Counted from the first letter of the stretch, positions 1 to 5,213 are shown. The stretch: 5,326 nucleotides of DNA from a bacterium (GCA_021803845.1 JAJZLA010000150.1:1-5326), one strand, 5' to 3'. Notes: generated by a model not told the origin, from the sequence alone. Translations and numbers: made by a program.

Positions 1-31
1 TTTTAACTTTTTTACCGTATATATTTATCAT
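1..31 (-). CDS. Possible 5' end of a minus-strand gene, cut by the window edge
   Basis: On the minus strand an ATG at 31-29 opens ten codons without a stop, reading MINIYGKKVK, and runs off the window. An in-frame stop lies four codons upstream of this ATG, so it would be the first Met of the frame. A well-spaced promoter lies about 60 bases upstream on the same strand (93-121), which is the main support. There is no proper Shine-Dalgarno sequence; only AAGTAAG directly touches the start. Ten codons are too few to identify a family, and the frame may be chance. Confidence 0.33.
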   Translation of the reverse strand, partial: MINIYGKKVK

Positions 32-92
32 CTTACTTTTTTAACAATTTTTAAATTTTACGTTTTAATTAAGTTAAGCATTGCTCAGAATG

Positions 93-121
93 ATTATATC
101 AGATAAAAGAATGCCCCGCAA
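93..121 (-). promoter_or_regulatory. Predicted sigma-70 promoter, minus strand
   Basis: Read on the minus strand, TTGCGG (121-116) and a perfect TATAAT (98-93) are separated by exactly 17 bases. Transcription would start near 86 and run leftwards toward the possible gene start at 31, giving a leader of about 55 bases. The -35 box lies inside the left arm of the inverted repeat at 114-148, so a folded or protein-bound repeat could affect it. Identified by sequence match only. Confidence 0.5.
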
Positions 122-168
122 ATTACGAAATTTTAATTTGCGACGGGGACAGAATTGAATTCTGTCCC
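114..168. repeat. Two overlapping inverted repeats, REP-like
   Basis: The first stem pairs 114-125 (CCCCGCAAATTA) with 134-148, interrupted by a three-base bulge at 141-143 and closed by an eight-base loop. The second is a perfect 11-base inverted repeat, GGGACAGAATT (146-156) and AATTCTGTCCC (158-168), around a single G. The two stems share GGG at 146-148, so they cannot both be fully formed. GGGACAG/CTGTCCC ends are, from general knowledge, common in short repeats mobilised by REP-associated Y1 (IS200-like) transposases. No transposase is present here, so the element assignment is inference. The second stem followed by TTTATTTATTT could also act as a plus-strand terminator that shields the gene at 241. 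Confidence 0.6.
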
Positions 169-204
169 TTTATTTATTTGGTTATCCGACGTCTTTTCCC
201 TATC

Positions 205-233
205 TTTACAAAAATAACATAAAAATATAAAAT
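205..233 (+). promoter_or_regulatory. Candidate promoter for the membrane protein gene
   Basis: TTTACA (205-210) and TAAAAT (228-233) are 17 bases apart; an overlapping TATAAA at 226-231 is an alternative -10 with 15-base spacing. Either would start transcription at or within a few bases of the ATG at 241. The region is so AT-rich that chance matches are likely. No Shine-Dalgarno sequence precedes the gene, which fits a leaderless or near-leaderless message. Confidence 0.35.
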
Positions 234-240
234 ATTTACT

Positions 241-1152
241 ATGATAAATCTTTATAATCCGCAAAATTTTACGTCTTTATTCTCTATTTTGCTTACCGCT
301 TTTCTTCTTGGGATAGTACACGGATTTACCCCCGACGAGCATACATGGCCTATTACTTTCAGTTATTCGATAGGCAGTTACAGCACTAAAGGAGGATTCA
401 AAACCGGGCTCCTTTTTTCGCTTGCATTTACGTTTCAGAGGGCAGTCGCGTCCGAACTTGCATATTTTGCGCTTGGAAAAATTTTAACCAAACCGGACGT
501 AATTCCGGTCGTATATATATTTGTAGGAATAGTTATGTCGTTTGCCGGCGCATACGTAATCGGGCTCGGCGAAAATTTTGAGTTATTCGAAAAATTGGAA
601 AAAATATTTATACGGTTTTTAAAAATTAAAACATTAAAAGAAGAACATTCCGATAGTCCCGACGGGAAATCAAAGCCCATCCCTATATATATGGTTCTTT
701 TGCATGGATTTATCGCCGGATGGGGAACGGGAGCATTTGCGATAATAGTTTATACCGTTCTCGCTCCGAAAATGCCCAACGAATATACGGGTTTTCTGCC
801 TGGACTTCTGTTCGGCCTCGGAACTATGGCGACGCAGATAATAATAGGCATGTTTGCGGGAAGGTTTATGGAAAAACTTAAAATCCCCAAAAAAGGCATT
901 CAGTACATCGCGAGAAGAACGTCCGGCATGACTCTTTTTTGGGGCGGATTGGCATTCGTTCTTGCGGCGATAATGGAATTAACTTTTCCGAAACTTATAC
1001 AGTGGGGTTTTATAACTCCGATAAAGGTTCACAACCTCCACAATCTCGGAGTAGGATTCTTTTTGGTTATTTTTATAATTTTATTTATACTTACGGTATC
1101 TTTTGTTAAATCATTGAAATACGTAAAAAATAACGGCTCTCAATTTATTTAA
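241..1152 (+). CDS. Seven-helix membrane protein, NicO/NiCoT-like putative transporter
   Basis: A 303-residue integral membrane protein. Hydrophobic segments lie near residues 13-30, 56-80, 87-109, 149-175, 184-207, 228-248 and 269-290. A charged loop (111-147) divides the protein into two halves, and both halves contain a similar motif: VHGFTPDEH at 26-34 and LHGFIAGWG at 154-162. This suggests an internal duplication. H27-x4-D32-x-H34 in the first helix resembles the metal-binding HX4DH signature of NiCoT and the HxxxPxH region of NicO/RcnA transporters, and H264 and H267 could add ligands. Cation (nickel or cobalt) transport is therefore possible, but the match is loose and a TauE/SafE-like transporter is an alternative. 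No Shine-Dalgarno site precedes ATG 241. The start is chosen because the first helix begins soon after it and no better start is seen. The gene stands alone, and its TAA touches the stop codon of the convergent transglycosylase gene. Confidence 0.62.
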   Translation: MINLYNPQNFTSLFSILLTAFLLGIVHGFTPDEHTWPITFSYSIGSYSTKGGFKTGLLFSLAFTFQRAVASELAYFALGKILTKPDVIPVVYIFVGIVMSFAGAYVIGLGENFELFEKLEKIFIRFLKIKTLKEEHSDSPDGKSKPIPIYMVLLHGFIAGWGTGAFAIIVYTVLAPKMPNEYTGFLPGLLFGLGTMATQIIIGMFAGRFMEKLKIPKKGIQYIARRTSGMTLFWGGLAFVLAAIMELTFPKLIQWGFITPIKVHNLHNLGVGFFLVIFIILFILTVSFVKSLKYVKNNGSQFI

Positions 1153-1974
1153 TTAATCCTTTATATTTATTTTTTTGCTTTCAAAAATATCTTTATTATA
1201 AATAGCAAAATACTTCTTAACTCTTTTATAATACCCGTAATAGAAATCCGAAAACAGGCGGTTGGTGCTTTCATCGGCATTAAGTTTAAATTTAATTTTT
1301 CCGTTTTCGGTTTTCGTAAAACTTAAAGTCCGATAAGCTAAAGTAGGACCGACGTTGTAAGCAAAAAGGGCAAGCTTTAAATTTTTAAACTCGTATAGCA
1401 GGCTCAATAAATATCTTGCACCTATTTTAATATTTAAAGAAGGATTGTATAAATAATTTACCGGAAGATATTCTATATATTTAGTATTATAATTATACTT
1501 TTTAGATTTTATTCCGTATTTCTTGATTAAATAAAGTCCGGTTATCGGCTTAATCTGCATAAGTCCGACGGCGCCGACGTCTGAATAAGAAAAATTATTA
1601 AAAGAACTTTCGACCCTGATAACCGCCAAAATAAGAGCCGGATTTATTTTATATTTTTCCCCTAAGTTAAAAATAAGGTTCGAGACCTTCTTTTCTTCGG
1701 ATACCGGCAGTCCGGAATTAAACGATTTAATAATCTTAAAAACCCTTATTTTTTCGTAATCAATGCGTATTTTTTGCTTAAGAAGCTTCACGTCCTGCCG
1801 TTCTTTCATGTAGCCGTAATACATTGGCATAACATAAAAATAAGATAAAAAAGCCGCGGAAATAAGAACCGAAAGAAGCAAAAAATAGGGCAAAAAATAT
1901 TTAAATTTTATTTCGGCTATTAAATTTCTTAAGCTGTTTTTTAATTTCAAAAATAATTTTATAATTTTTTTCAA
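1153..1974 (-). CDS. Membrane-anchored lytic transglycosylase, GH23 (SLT) family
   Basis: A 273-residue enzyme that would cleave the MurNAc-GlcNAc bond of peptidoglycan in the periplasm, forming 1,6-anhydromuropeptides. A Lys-rich cytoplasmic start (1-26) is followed by one transmembrane helix (about 27-47), so it is an inner-membrane protein rather than a lipoprotein. The SLT domain spans about 99-215 and shows all the family motifs: AVIRVESSF with catalytic Glu122, GAVGLMQI (134-141), NPSLNIKIGARYL (177-189) and AYNVGP (205-210). The Tyr/Lys-rich tail around 244-258 (YYGYYKRVKKY) matches the usual C-terminal YVxKV region. The start is TTG at 1974, not ATG. GGAG at 1984-1981 lies six bases before it, and an in-frame TAA sits two codons upstream, so no longer start exists. 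The next Met (49) would lose the anchor. It is a single gene with its own predicted promoter at 2059-2088; no cell-division or secretion partner is adjacent. Housekeeping wall remodelling is likely, though an enzyme that opens the wall for a secretion machine cannot be excluded. Confidence 0.92.
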   Translation of the reverse strand: MKKIIKLFLKLKNSLRNLIAEIKFKYFLPYFLLLSVLISAAFLSYFYVMPMYYGYMKERQDVKLLKQKIRIDYEKIRVFKIIKSFNSGLPVSEEKKVSNLIFNLGEKYKINPALILAVIRVESSFNNFSYSDVGAVGLMQIKPITGLYLIKKYGIKSKKYNYNTKYIEYLPVNYLYNPSLNIKIGARYLLSLLYEFKNLKLALFAYNVGPTLAYRTLSFTKTENGKIKFKLNADESTNRLFSDFYYGYYKRVKKYFAIYNKDIFESKKINIKD

Positions 1975-1984
1975 AATTTACTCC
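1975..1984 (-). promoter_or_regulatory. Ribosome binding site that fixes the TTG start
   Basis: On the minus strand GGAG (1984-1981) is followed by six bases and then TTG at 1974. The spacing is ideal and no ATG or GTG is available upstream in frame before the TAA at 1980-1978. This supports initiation of the transglycosylase at TTG. Confidence 0.75.
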
Positions 1985-2030
1985 AAAATCAATAAAATTC
2001 ATCTAAAAAATACATATTTTATACATAAAT

Positions 2031-2049
2031 AAATAGTTTTAAACTATTT
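2031..2049. promoter_or_regulatory. 19-base palindrome, possible operator
   Basis: AAATAGTTTTAAACTATTT has perfect nine-base arms around one central T. It lies directly downstream of the predicted transcription start (about 2052) of the minus-strand promoter, a classic place for a repressor site. It could instead form a 5' hairpin in the message. The arms are mostly A/T, which raises the chance of coincidence, but a perfect nine-base dyad with no loop is still notable. The cognate regulator is unknown. Confidence 0.5.
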
Positions 2050-2058
2050 TATATTAAA

Positions 2059-2088
2059 AATATACCATAAATGAAATATAAAAGTCAA
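2059..2088 (-). promoter_or_regulatory. Predicted promoter of the lytic transglycosylase
   Basis: On the minus strand TTGACT (2088-2083) and TATATT (2064-2059), each five of six bases to consensus, are 18 bases apart. Transcription would start near 2052, giving a leader of about 78 bases to the TTG at 1974 that contains the palindrome 2031-2049. Confidence 0.5.
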
Positions 2089-2191
2089 ATTTCGCTATTT
2101 TTTCCTCTTTTTTAACTCTAAAACCCTCGTTTTTATTAAAATAAACCGTAAACAATTAAATTTTTTTTATGTTAACGTAAAAAAGATTTTC

Positions 2192-2220
2192 TTGCCATTT
2201 ATTTTAAAAAATGGTAAATT
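2192..2220 (+). promoter_or_regulatory. Candidate promoter of the DsrE-family gene
   Basis: TTGCCA (2192-2197; five of six to consensus) and TAAATT (2215-2220; four of six) are 17 bases apart. Start near 2227 would give a leader of about 107 bases. TTGCCATTT at 2192-2200 also pairs, with one G-U, with AAATGGTAA at 2209-2217, so the spacer forms a dyad that a regulator might bind. Confidence 0.38.
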
Positions 2221-2333
2221 TAAAAACATCGGCCTTTTTGTTTTATATATTCATGAACGCTCGTCGTATTTAATTTTTAATTATGGTTTAGAACTTAAAA
2301 TCAATTTTAACGTTTAATTTAAGGAGAAAAAAA

Positions 2334-2804
2334 ATGGCTGATCAAACAAAAATGGCTATCATTTCTATTCACGGAACGCTGGATATGGCATACCCTCCGC
2401 TGATTCTCGCGTCCACGGCGGCAACGCTTGATATCGAATCTGCAATATTTTTCACGTTTTACGGATTGCAGATACTCAAAAAAGATGCGGGAGATTCTTT
2501 AAAAGTCGCTCCGCTTGGAAATCCTGCTATGCCTATGCCGGTTCCTAATATTATTGGCGCGCTCCCGGGCATGACGGCAATGGCTACTTCTATGATGAAA
2601 TCCATGATTAAGAAAAACGGCGTGGCATCGGTTCCCGAACTTATATCGTTATGCCAGGAAACAGGAGTAAGGCTTATTGCATGCCAGATGACTATGGATC
2701 TTTTCGGTTTCAAAAAGGAAGATATGATAGACGGATTAGAATATGCCGGCGCCGCTACTTTTATGGAATATGCGGCTAACTCGCAAATCCATCTTGCTTT
2801 TTAA
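2334..2804 (+). CDS. DsrE/DsrF/DrsH-like (DrsE_2) sulfur-relay family protein
   Basis: A 156-residue soluble cytoplasmic protein covering the whole family length. The fold starts with a beta strand (MAIISIHG, 7-14) and helix (LILASTAATL, 23-32), then the FFTFYGL signature (39-45). A Met/Pro-rich middle follows (63-92, with the GALPGMTAM motif), and then the conserved RLIACQMTMDLFG (113-125) and GLEYAGAATFMEYA (134-147). Cys117 in ACQM is the conserved, presumably persulfide-carrying residue; Cys107, ten residues earlier, is a possible partner. Relatives of the DsrE3 type pass sulfane sulfur between rhodanese, TusA and oxidation or biosynthesis enzymes, so a sulfur-transfer role is expected. 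The exact partner is not shown, since no rhodanese, TusA, Hdr or Dsr gene is adjacent. AAGGAG (2321-2326), seven bases before the ATG, sets the start and suggests strong translation. The gene is a single unit ended by a hairpin at 2864-2887. Confidence 0.9.
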   Translation: MADQTKMAIISIHGTLDMAYPPLILASTAATLDIESAIFFTFYGLQILKKDAGDSLKVAPLGNPAMPMPVPNIIGALPGMTAMATSMMKSMIKKNGVASVPELISLCQETGVRLIACQMTMDLFGFKKEDMIDGLEYAGAATFMEYAANSQIHLAF

Positions 2805-2863
2805 TTTTTTAAACCGCCGAAAGCACAAACGAAAGCCTAAAGGCAAACCGCCAAATTCTCTAC

Positions 2864-2894
2864 GGCTCCCGAAATTATGCGGGAGCCTCTATTT
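2864..2894 (+). terminator. Intrinsic terminator after the DsrE-family gene
   Basis: GGCTCCCG (2864-2871) pairs perfectly with CGGGAGCC (2880-2887) around an eight-base loop. TCTATTTG follows, a weak U tract. The hairpin lies 60 bases past the stop codon and just before the next promoter, so it separates the DsrE unit from the ArsR-TolC unit. Confidence 0.72.
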
Positions 2895-2910
2895 GTCAAT
2901 TTTTATTGAC
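2895..2910. promoter_or_regulatory. Inverted repeat overlapping the -35 box, possible ArsR operator
   Basis: GTCAATTTTTATTGAC is a perfect six-base inverted repeat around TTTT. Its right arm supplies five of the six bases of the TTGACA -35 box. A protein bound here would block RNA polymerase, and the ArsR-family gene immediately downstream is the natural candidate for autoregulation. The binding itself is inferred. Confidence 0.5.
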
Positions 2911-2934
2911 ATAATCGGTAAAATTAATTATAAT
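2906..2934 (+). promoter_or_regulatory. Perfect-consensus sigma-70 promoter for arsR-tolC
   Basis: TTGACA (2906-2911) and TATAAT (2929-2934) both match consensus at every base and are separated by the optimal 17 bases. Transcription would begin near 2941, about 71 bases before the ArsR start. A promoter this strong normally needs tight repression, consistent with a repressor gene as the first product and with the dyad over the -35 box. Confidence 0.85.
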
Positions 2935-2941
2935 AAAAAAA

Positions 2942-2973
2942 GAATATTATATATATGTATATATAAATATTTC
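2942..2973. promoter_or_regulatory. AT-rich imperfect dyad at the transcription start
   Basis: GAATATT at 2942-2948 and AAATATTTC at 2965-2973 form the outer arms of an imperfect inverted repeat whose centre is alternating TATATA. It begins at the predicted transcription start. ArsR/SmtB proteins often bind AT-rich dyads of this kind at that position, so it is a second operator candidate. Such low-complexity sequence also arises easily by chance. Confidence 0.3.
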
Positions 2974-3011
2974 TATGCAATTAATTTTAAGGGTATCAGC
3001 GCAAAACTATT

Positions 3012-3356
3012 ATGAATGAAATTAATATCGGGGAAGAATATAAAACCGAAGCCGAACTTCTAAAAACGCTCGGACACCCTATAAGACTTAAAATAATTGA
3101 GGTTCTGGTAAGCAATAAATCCTGCGTTAAAAATATATGGGAATCTTTGAGAATTTCTCAGGCTACGGTTTCTCAGCACCTTATATCCCTTAAAAACAAA
3201 GGCATAGTAAGCTGCAAGAGGGACGGCGTCATGATGTGCTACGAACTTAACGACAAAAGAATAGAAAAAATATTTAAAGACTTAAAAGAATTCGGCAATC
3301 ACGACAAAAACATTCCAAAAAAAGAAAAATCTATATTATTAAATTTACCTAAATAA
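3012..3356 (+). CDS. ArsR/SmtB-family transcriptional repressor
   Basis: A 114-residue winged-helix regulator of normal family length, expected to bind DNA as a dimer and release it when a metal or thiol-reactive ligand binds. ELLKTLGHPIRLKIIEVL (15-32) is the characteristic first part. The helix-turn-helix is about 39-61, with recognition helix SQATVSQHLISLK (49-61), and the wing follows at 64-79 (GIVSCKRDGVMMCYEL). Cysteines are Cys38, Cys68 and Cys76. Cys38 sits near the position of the first cysteine in ArsR CVC-type sites, but the second is replaced (CVK), so the classic arsenite site is absent. The C-terminal tail is Lys-rich without His/Cys pairs. The inducer is therefore unknown; a thiol-based or different metal site using the wing cysteines is possible. 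No Shine-Dalgarno sequence is at normal distance; AAGGG lies 18 bases upstream. The promoter carries dyads suited to autoregulation, and the TolC-family gene follows after 62 bases with no terminator. Confidence 0.93.
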   Translation: MNEINIGEEYKTEAELLKTLGHPIRLKIIEVLVSNKSCVKNIWESLRISQATVSQHLISLKNKGIVSCKRDGVMMCYELNDKRIEKIFKDLKEFGNHDKNIPKKEKSILLNLPK

Positions 3357-3401
3357 AATAAAAAATAAAACTAATATATACAATTCTTAATACGATAAAT
3401 A

Positions 3402-3407
3402 TATAAT
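3402..3407 (+). promoter_or_regulatory. Possible internal -10 element before the TolC-family gene
   Basis: A perfect TATAAT lies 11 bases before ATG 3419, with only a poor -35 match (TATACA, 3377-3382, 19-base spacing). If used it would give a nearly leaderless message. The surrounding sequence is almost pure A/T, so this may be accidental. Confidence 0.22.
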
Positions 3408-3418
3408 TATTAATATAT

Positions 3419-4822
3419 ATGAATATGAATAAAATATATAAAAGCAAAAAGGTTATTTTTACGGTATTTTTGTCGGCTGCACTGCTTCTGCCGTTAATGC
3501 CGTCAAAATTTTCAAAAAGCGCATTTGCTTTTAAAGCGGCTATTGAACCGAATATATCAATAAATCAGGCGTTTATATATGCGTTAAAATACAACAAAAT
3601 GCTAAGATTGGAAAAAATTAAACTTAACGGCGCCGGATATGAGAAAAATGAAGCTATGAGCGGTTTTTTTCCAAAAATTAATTTCGACGAAATTTATATG
3701 AACACCGATAACCCTTTATATGCTTTCGGAAACGTTCTGAATCAGAGAATATTGACCAATCAGAACGTTCAATCGTATTTCAGTCCAAGTTTTTTAAATA
3801 ATCCGGGGATTATACATAATTTCGAATCGGAGTTTTCAATAGAACAGCCGATATTTATGGGCGGAGAAATATACTTTGGATATAAAAGGGCTCAACTTCA
3901 TATGCAGTCTGTAAAAAAAGGATTAAGCGAAACTAAGCAGAAAGTTTTATACGGCGTAGCAAAGGCATATTATTCCGTTATACTGGCTAAAAAATACGTC
4001 AACCTGATGAAAAGCATGCTGAAAACGGCAGAAAATTATAAAACGCTTTCCGAAAATTTATTTAAAGCCGGACAGGTGGTATCTTCCGACGTATTAAGGG
4101 CAAAAGTAGAAGTTGCAAAAATGAAAGAAAAACTCGCGTCCGCCGAAAAAAATTACAGGCTGGCAAAATACTTTTTAAATATAACGATAGGGCTTCCTAT
4201 AAATTCTAACTACGCAATTACAAGCAAACTAAAAAATAGTCCGTTAAGAAAAACAGTTAGTATTTCATCTATGCAAAAAACGGCATTTAGAAAAAGACCG
4301 GATTATAAAGCGCTTCTGCTTAACAAAAAAAATATGGAATTGGGCGTCAAATCTGCTTACGGTAAATTTTTGCCCAAGTTAATGGCCGGATACGATTATT
4401 TCAGCAACGGACCGGCTATACATCCGGACGATTCCTACAGCTATGCTTTTACCGTCATGCTGCATTTTAATATTTTTTCCGGGCTTTACGACTATAATAA
4501 TTTGCAGAAATCTAAAAGTTCATACAACACGATGCTTGAATACCAGGGGCTTTTAAAGGACAAAATTAAAATGCAGGTTAGACAAGCATATTTGCAGTAT
4601 AAAACAGACTTGCTTAACGCCGACGTCGCCAAGCTTGCCGCATTAAATGCCAAGCAGACGCTTAGAATTACGACTAACAGGTACAAAGCAGGCATGACGA
4701 CCTTAATTAATTTAGACAGGACGCTCGACGAATATAAGGCCGCTAAATTAAATTATCTAAACACGTTATTCAAGCTCAATACCGATAAATATTATATAAA
4801 ACTCGTCACCGGAACGCTGTAA
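3419..4822 (+). CDS. TolC-family outer-membrane efflux protein
   Basis: A 467-residue protein expected to form a trimeric channel through the outer membrane and periplasm for efflux or type I secretion. A signal peptide (positive residues 5-11, hydrophobic 12-27) ends with AFA, giving likely cleavage after Ala37. No lipobox cysteine is present, so it is not a lipoprotein of the OprM type. Two OEP repeats follow, about 46-255 and 290-462. Repeat one has the INQAFIYALKYN start (48-59), QPIFMGG (143-149) in the beta-strand region and FKAGQV (215-220) in the long helix. Repeat two has the matching NIFSG (351-355) and YKAGMT (422-427). Length agrees with the family. No Shine-Dalgarno sequence is seen; ATG 3419 and ATG 3425 (Met3) are both possible starts. 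It probably shares the transcript of the ArsR gene 62 bases upstream, suggesting inducible efflux. No membrane-fusion protein or pump gene lies downstream, so its partners are encoded elsewhere. The substrate is not deducible. Confidence 0.93.
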   Translation: MNMNKIYKSKKVIFTVFLSAALLLPLMPSKFSKSAFAFKAAIEPNISINQAFIYALKYNKMLRLEKIKLNGAGYEKNEAMSGFFPKINFDEIYMNTDNPLYAFGNVLNQRILTNQNVQSYFSPSFLNNPGIIHNFESEFSIEQPIFMGGEIYFGYKRAQLHMQSVKKGLSETKQKVLYGVAKAYYSVILAKKYVNLMKSMLKTAENYKTLSENLFKAGQVVSSDVLRAKVEVAKMKEKLASAEKNYRLAKYFLNITIGLPINSNYAITSKLKNSPLRKTVSISSMQKTAFRKRPDYKALLLNKKNMELGVKSAYGKFLPKLMAGYDYFSNGPAIHPDDSYSYAFTVMLHFNIFSGLYDYNNLQKSKSSYNTMLEYQGLLKDKIKMQVRQAYLQYKTDLLNADVAKLAALNAKQTLRITTNRYKAGMTTLINLDRTLDEYKAAKLNYLNTLFKLNTDKYYIKLVTGTL

Positions 4823-4873
4823 AATATGCAGCATAATTATTTCAAAGATATACTCGCGATAGCGTTATAAATA

Positions 4874-4882
4874 TGATATAAT
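4874..4882 (+). promoter_or_regulatory. Extended -10 promoter of the zinc-ribbon gene
   Basis: TGATATAAT is a full extended -10 element (TGnTATAAT). The -35 region 17 bases upstream (4854-4859, TCGCGA) is poor, which extended -10 promoters tolerate. Transcription would begin near 4889, about 67 bases before the ATG. The element allows expression independent of the ArsR-TolC unit. Confidence 0.5.
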
Positions 4883-4955
4883 ATTAATAAGATTAGGATT
4901 AATTAAAATAAAATACGACGCATTAAAAAGTTATAAAAGGAGGAAAAGAGCTATT

Positions 4956-5177
4956 ATGCCTATATACGAATATGAATGTAAAAAATGCGGAAAAATATTT
5001 GAAGTTTATCAGAGACTCAGCGATAAAGCGGAGGATATAAAATGTCCGATATGCGGCGCAGAAAAACCGGTCAAAAGAGTCAGCTCATTCAGCAGCTGCG
5101 GCAGCGGATACGATTCCGGGTATGGATCGTCCGGCGGTTCGTGCGGAAGCGGCGGATATAGCAGCGGTTTCGGCTGA
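4956..5177 (+). CDS. FmdB-family small zinc-ribbon protein
   Basis: A 73-residue protein that begins with the family signature MPIYEYECKKCG. The zinc ribbon uses Cys8-x2-Cys11 and Cys30-x2-Cys33. The remainder (43-73) is a low-complexity Gly/Ser/Tyr tail with two further cysteines (Cys48, Cys63), as is common in this family. The biochemical role of the family is not established; it was named after a putative regulator near formamidase/amidase genes, and regulation or nucleic-acid binding is the usual guess. The perfect AGGAGG (4938-4943) is 12 bases from the ATG, slightly long but with no competing start. The gene is monocistronic, with its own promoter (4874-4882) and two terminators after it. 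Its position behind the TolC gene does not indicate a shared job. Confidence 0.92.
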   Translation: MPIYEYECKKCGKIFEVYQRLSDKAEDIKCPICGAEKPVKRVSSFSSCGSGYDSGYGSSGGSCGSGGYSSGFG

Positions 5178-5183
5178 GCATAA

Positions 5184-5213
5184 ATTCGGGCGGTTCGCCT
5201 GAATTAATTTTTA
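5184..5213 (+). terminator. Intrinsic terminator of the zinc-ribbon gene
   Basis: AATTCGGGC (5184-5192) pairs with GCCTGAATT (5198-5206), with one G-U pair, around a five-base loop. AATTTTT follows. It starts six bases after the stop codon, the usual place for rho-independent termination. Confidence 0.75.

Larger units (their letters stand above)
1975..2333. other. Divergent intergenic control region
   Basis: This 359-base gap separates the minus-strand transglycosylase from the plus-strand DsrE gene. It is very AT-rich and no credible small ORF was seen. It holds a minus-strand promoter (2059-2088), a near-perfect palindrome (2031-2049), a plus-strand promoter candidate (2192-2220) overlapping an imperfect stem (2192-2200 with 2209-2217), and the strong AAGGAG ribosome site (2321-2326). 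Positions 2221-2320 would be a long leader of the DsrE message; no known riboswitch fold is recognised in it. Confidence 0.7.

Noticed and set aside
435..680. An 81-codon minus-strand frame inside the membrane-protein gene
   Set aside because: It is antisense to a well-supported coding region and shows no recognisable family or ribosome site.
2459..2713. An 84-codon minus-strand frame inside the DsrE-family gene
   Set aside because: It mirrors conserved DsrE-family codons on the other strand and has no independent support.
2334..2804. The Met-rich middle of the DsrE-family protein as a novel metal-binding domain
   Set aside because: A Met/Pro-rich segment with GALPGMTAM is, to my knowledge, ordinary in this family and does not need a special explanation.
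2811..2852. Direct repeat AAACCGCC at 2811-2818 and 2845-2852
   Set aside because: Only eight bases, two copies and no associated structure; likely chance.
2743..3015. A 90-codon open frame on the plus strand covering the end of the DsrE gene and the following gap
   Set aside because: It overlaps the DsrE gene in another frame, runs through a terminator hairpin and a perfect promoter, has no ribosome site and encodes a low-complexity Lys/Ile/Tyr sequence.
4492..4695. A 67-codon minus-strand frame inside the TolC-family gene
   Set aside because: It is antisense to the second OEP repeat. Its hydrophobic look comes from the complementary strand of the helical coding sequence.
4851..4868. Small hairpin CGC-GATA-GCG after the TolC-family gene as a terminator
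   Set aside because: The stem has only three strong pairs and no U tract follows, so it is not a credible terminator.
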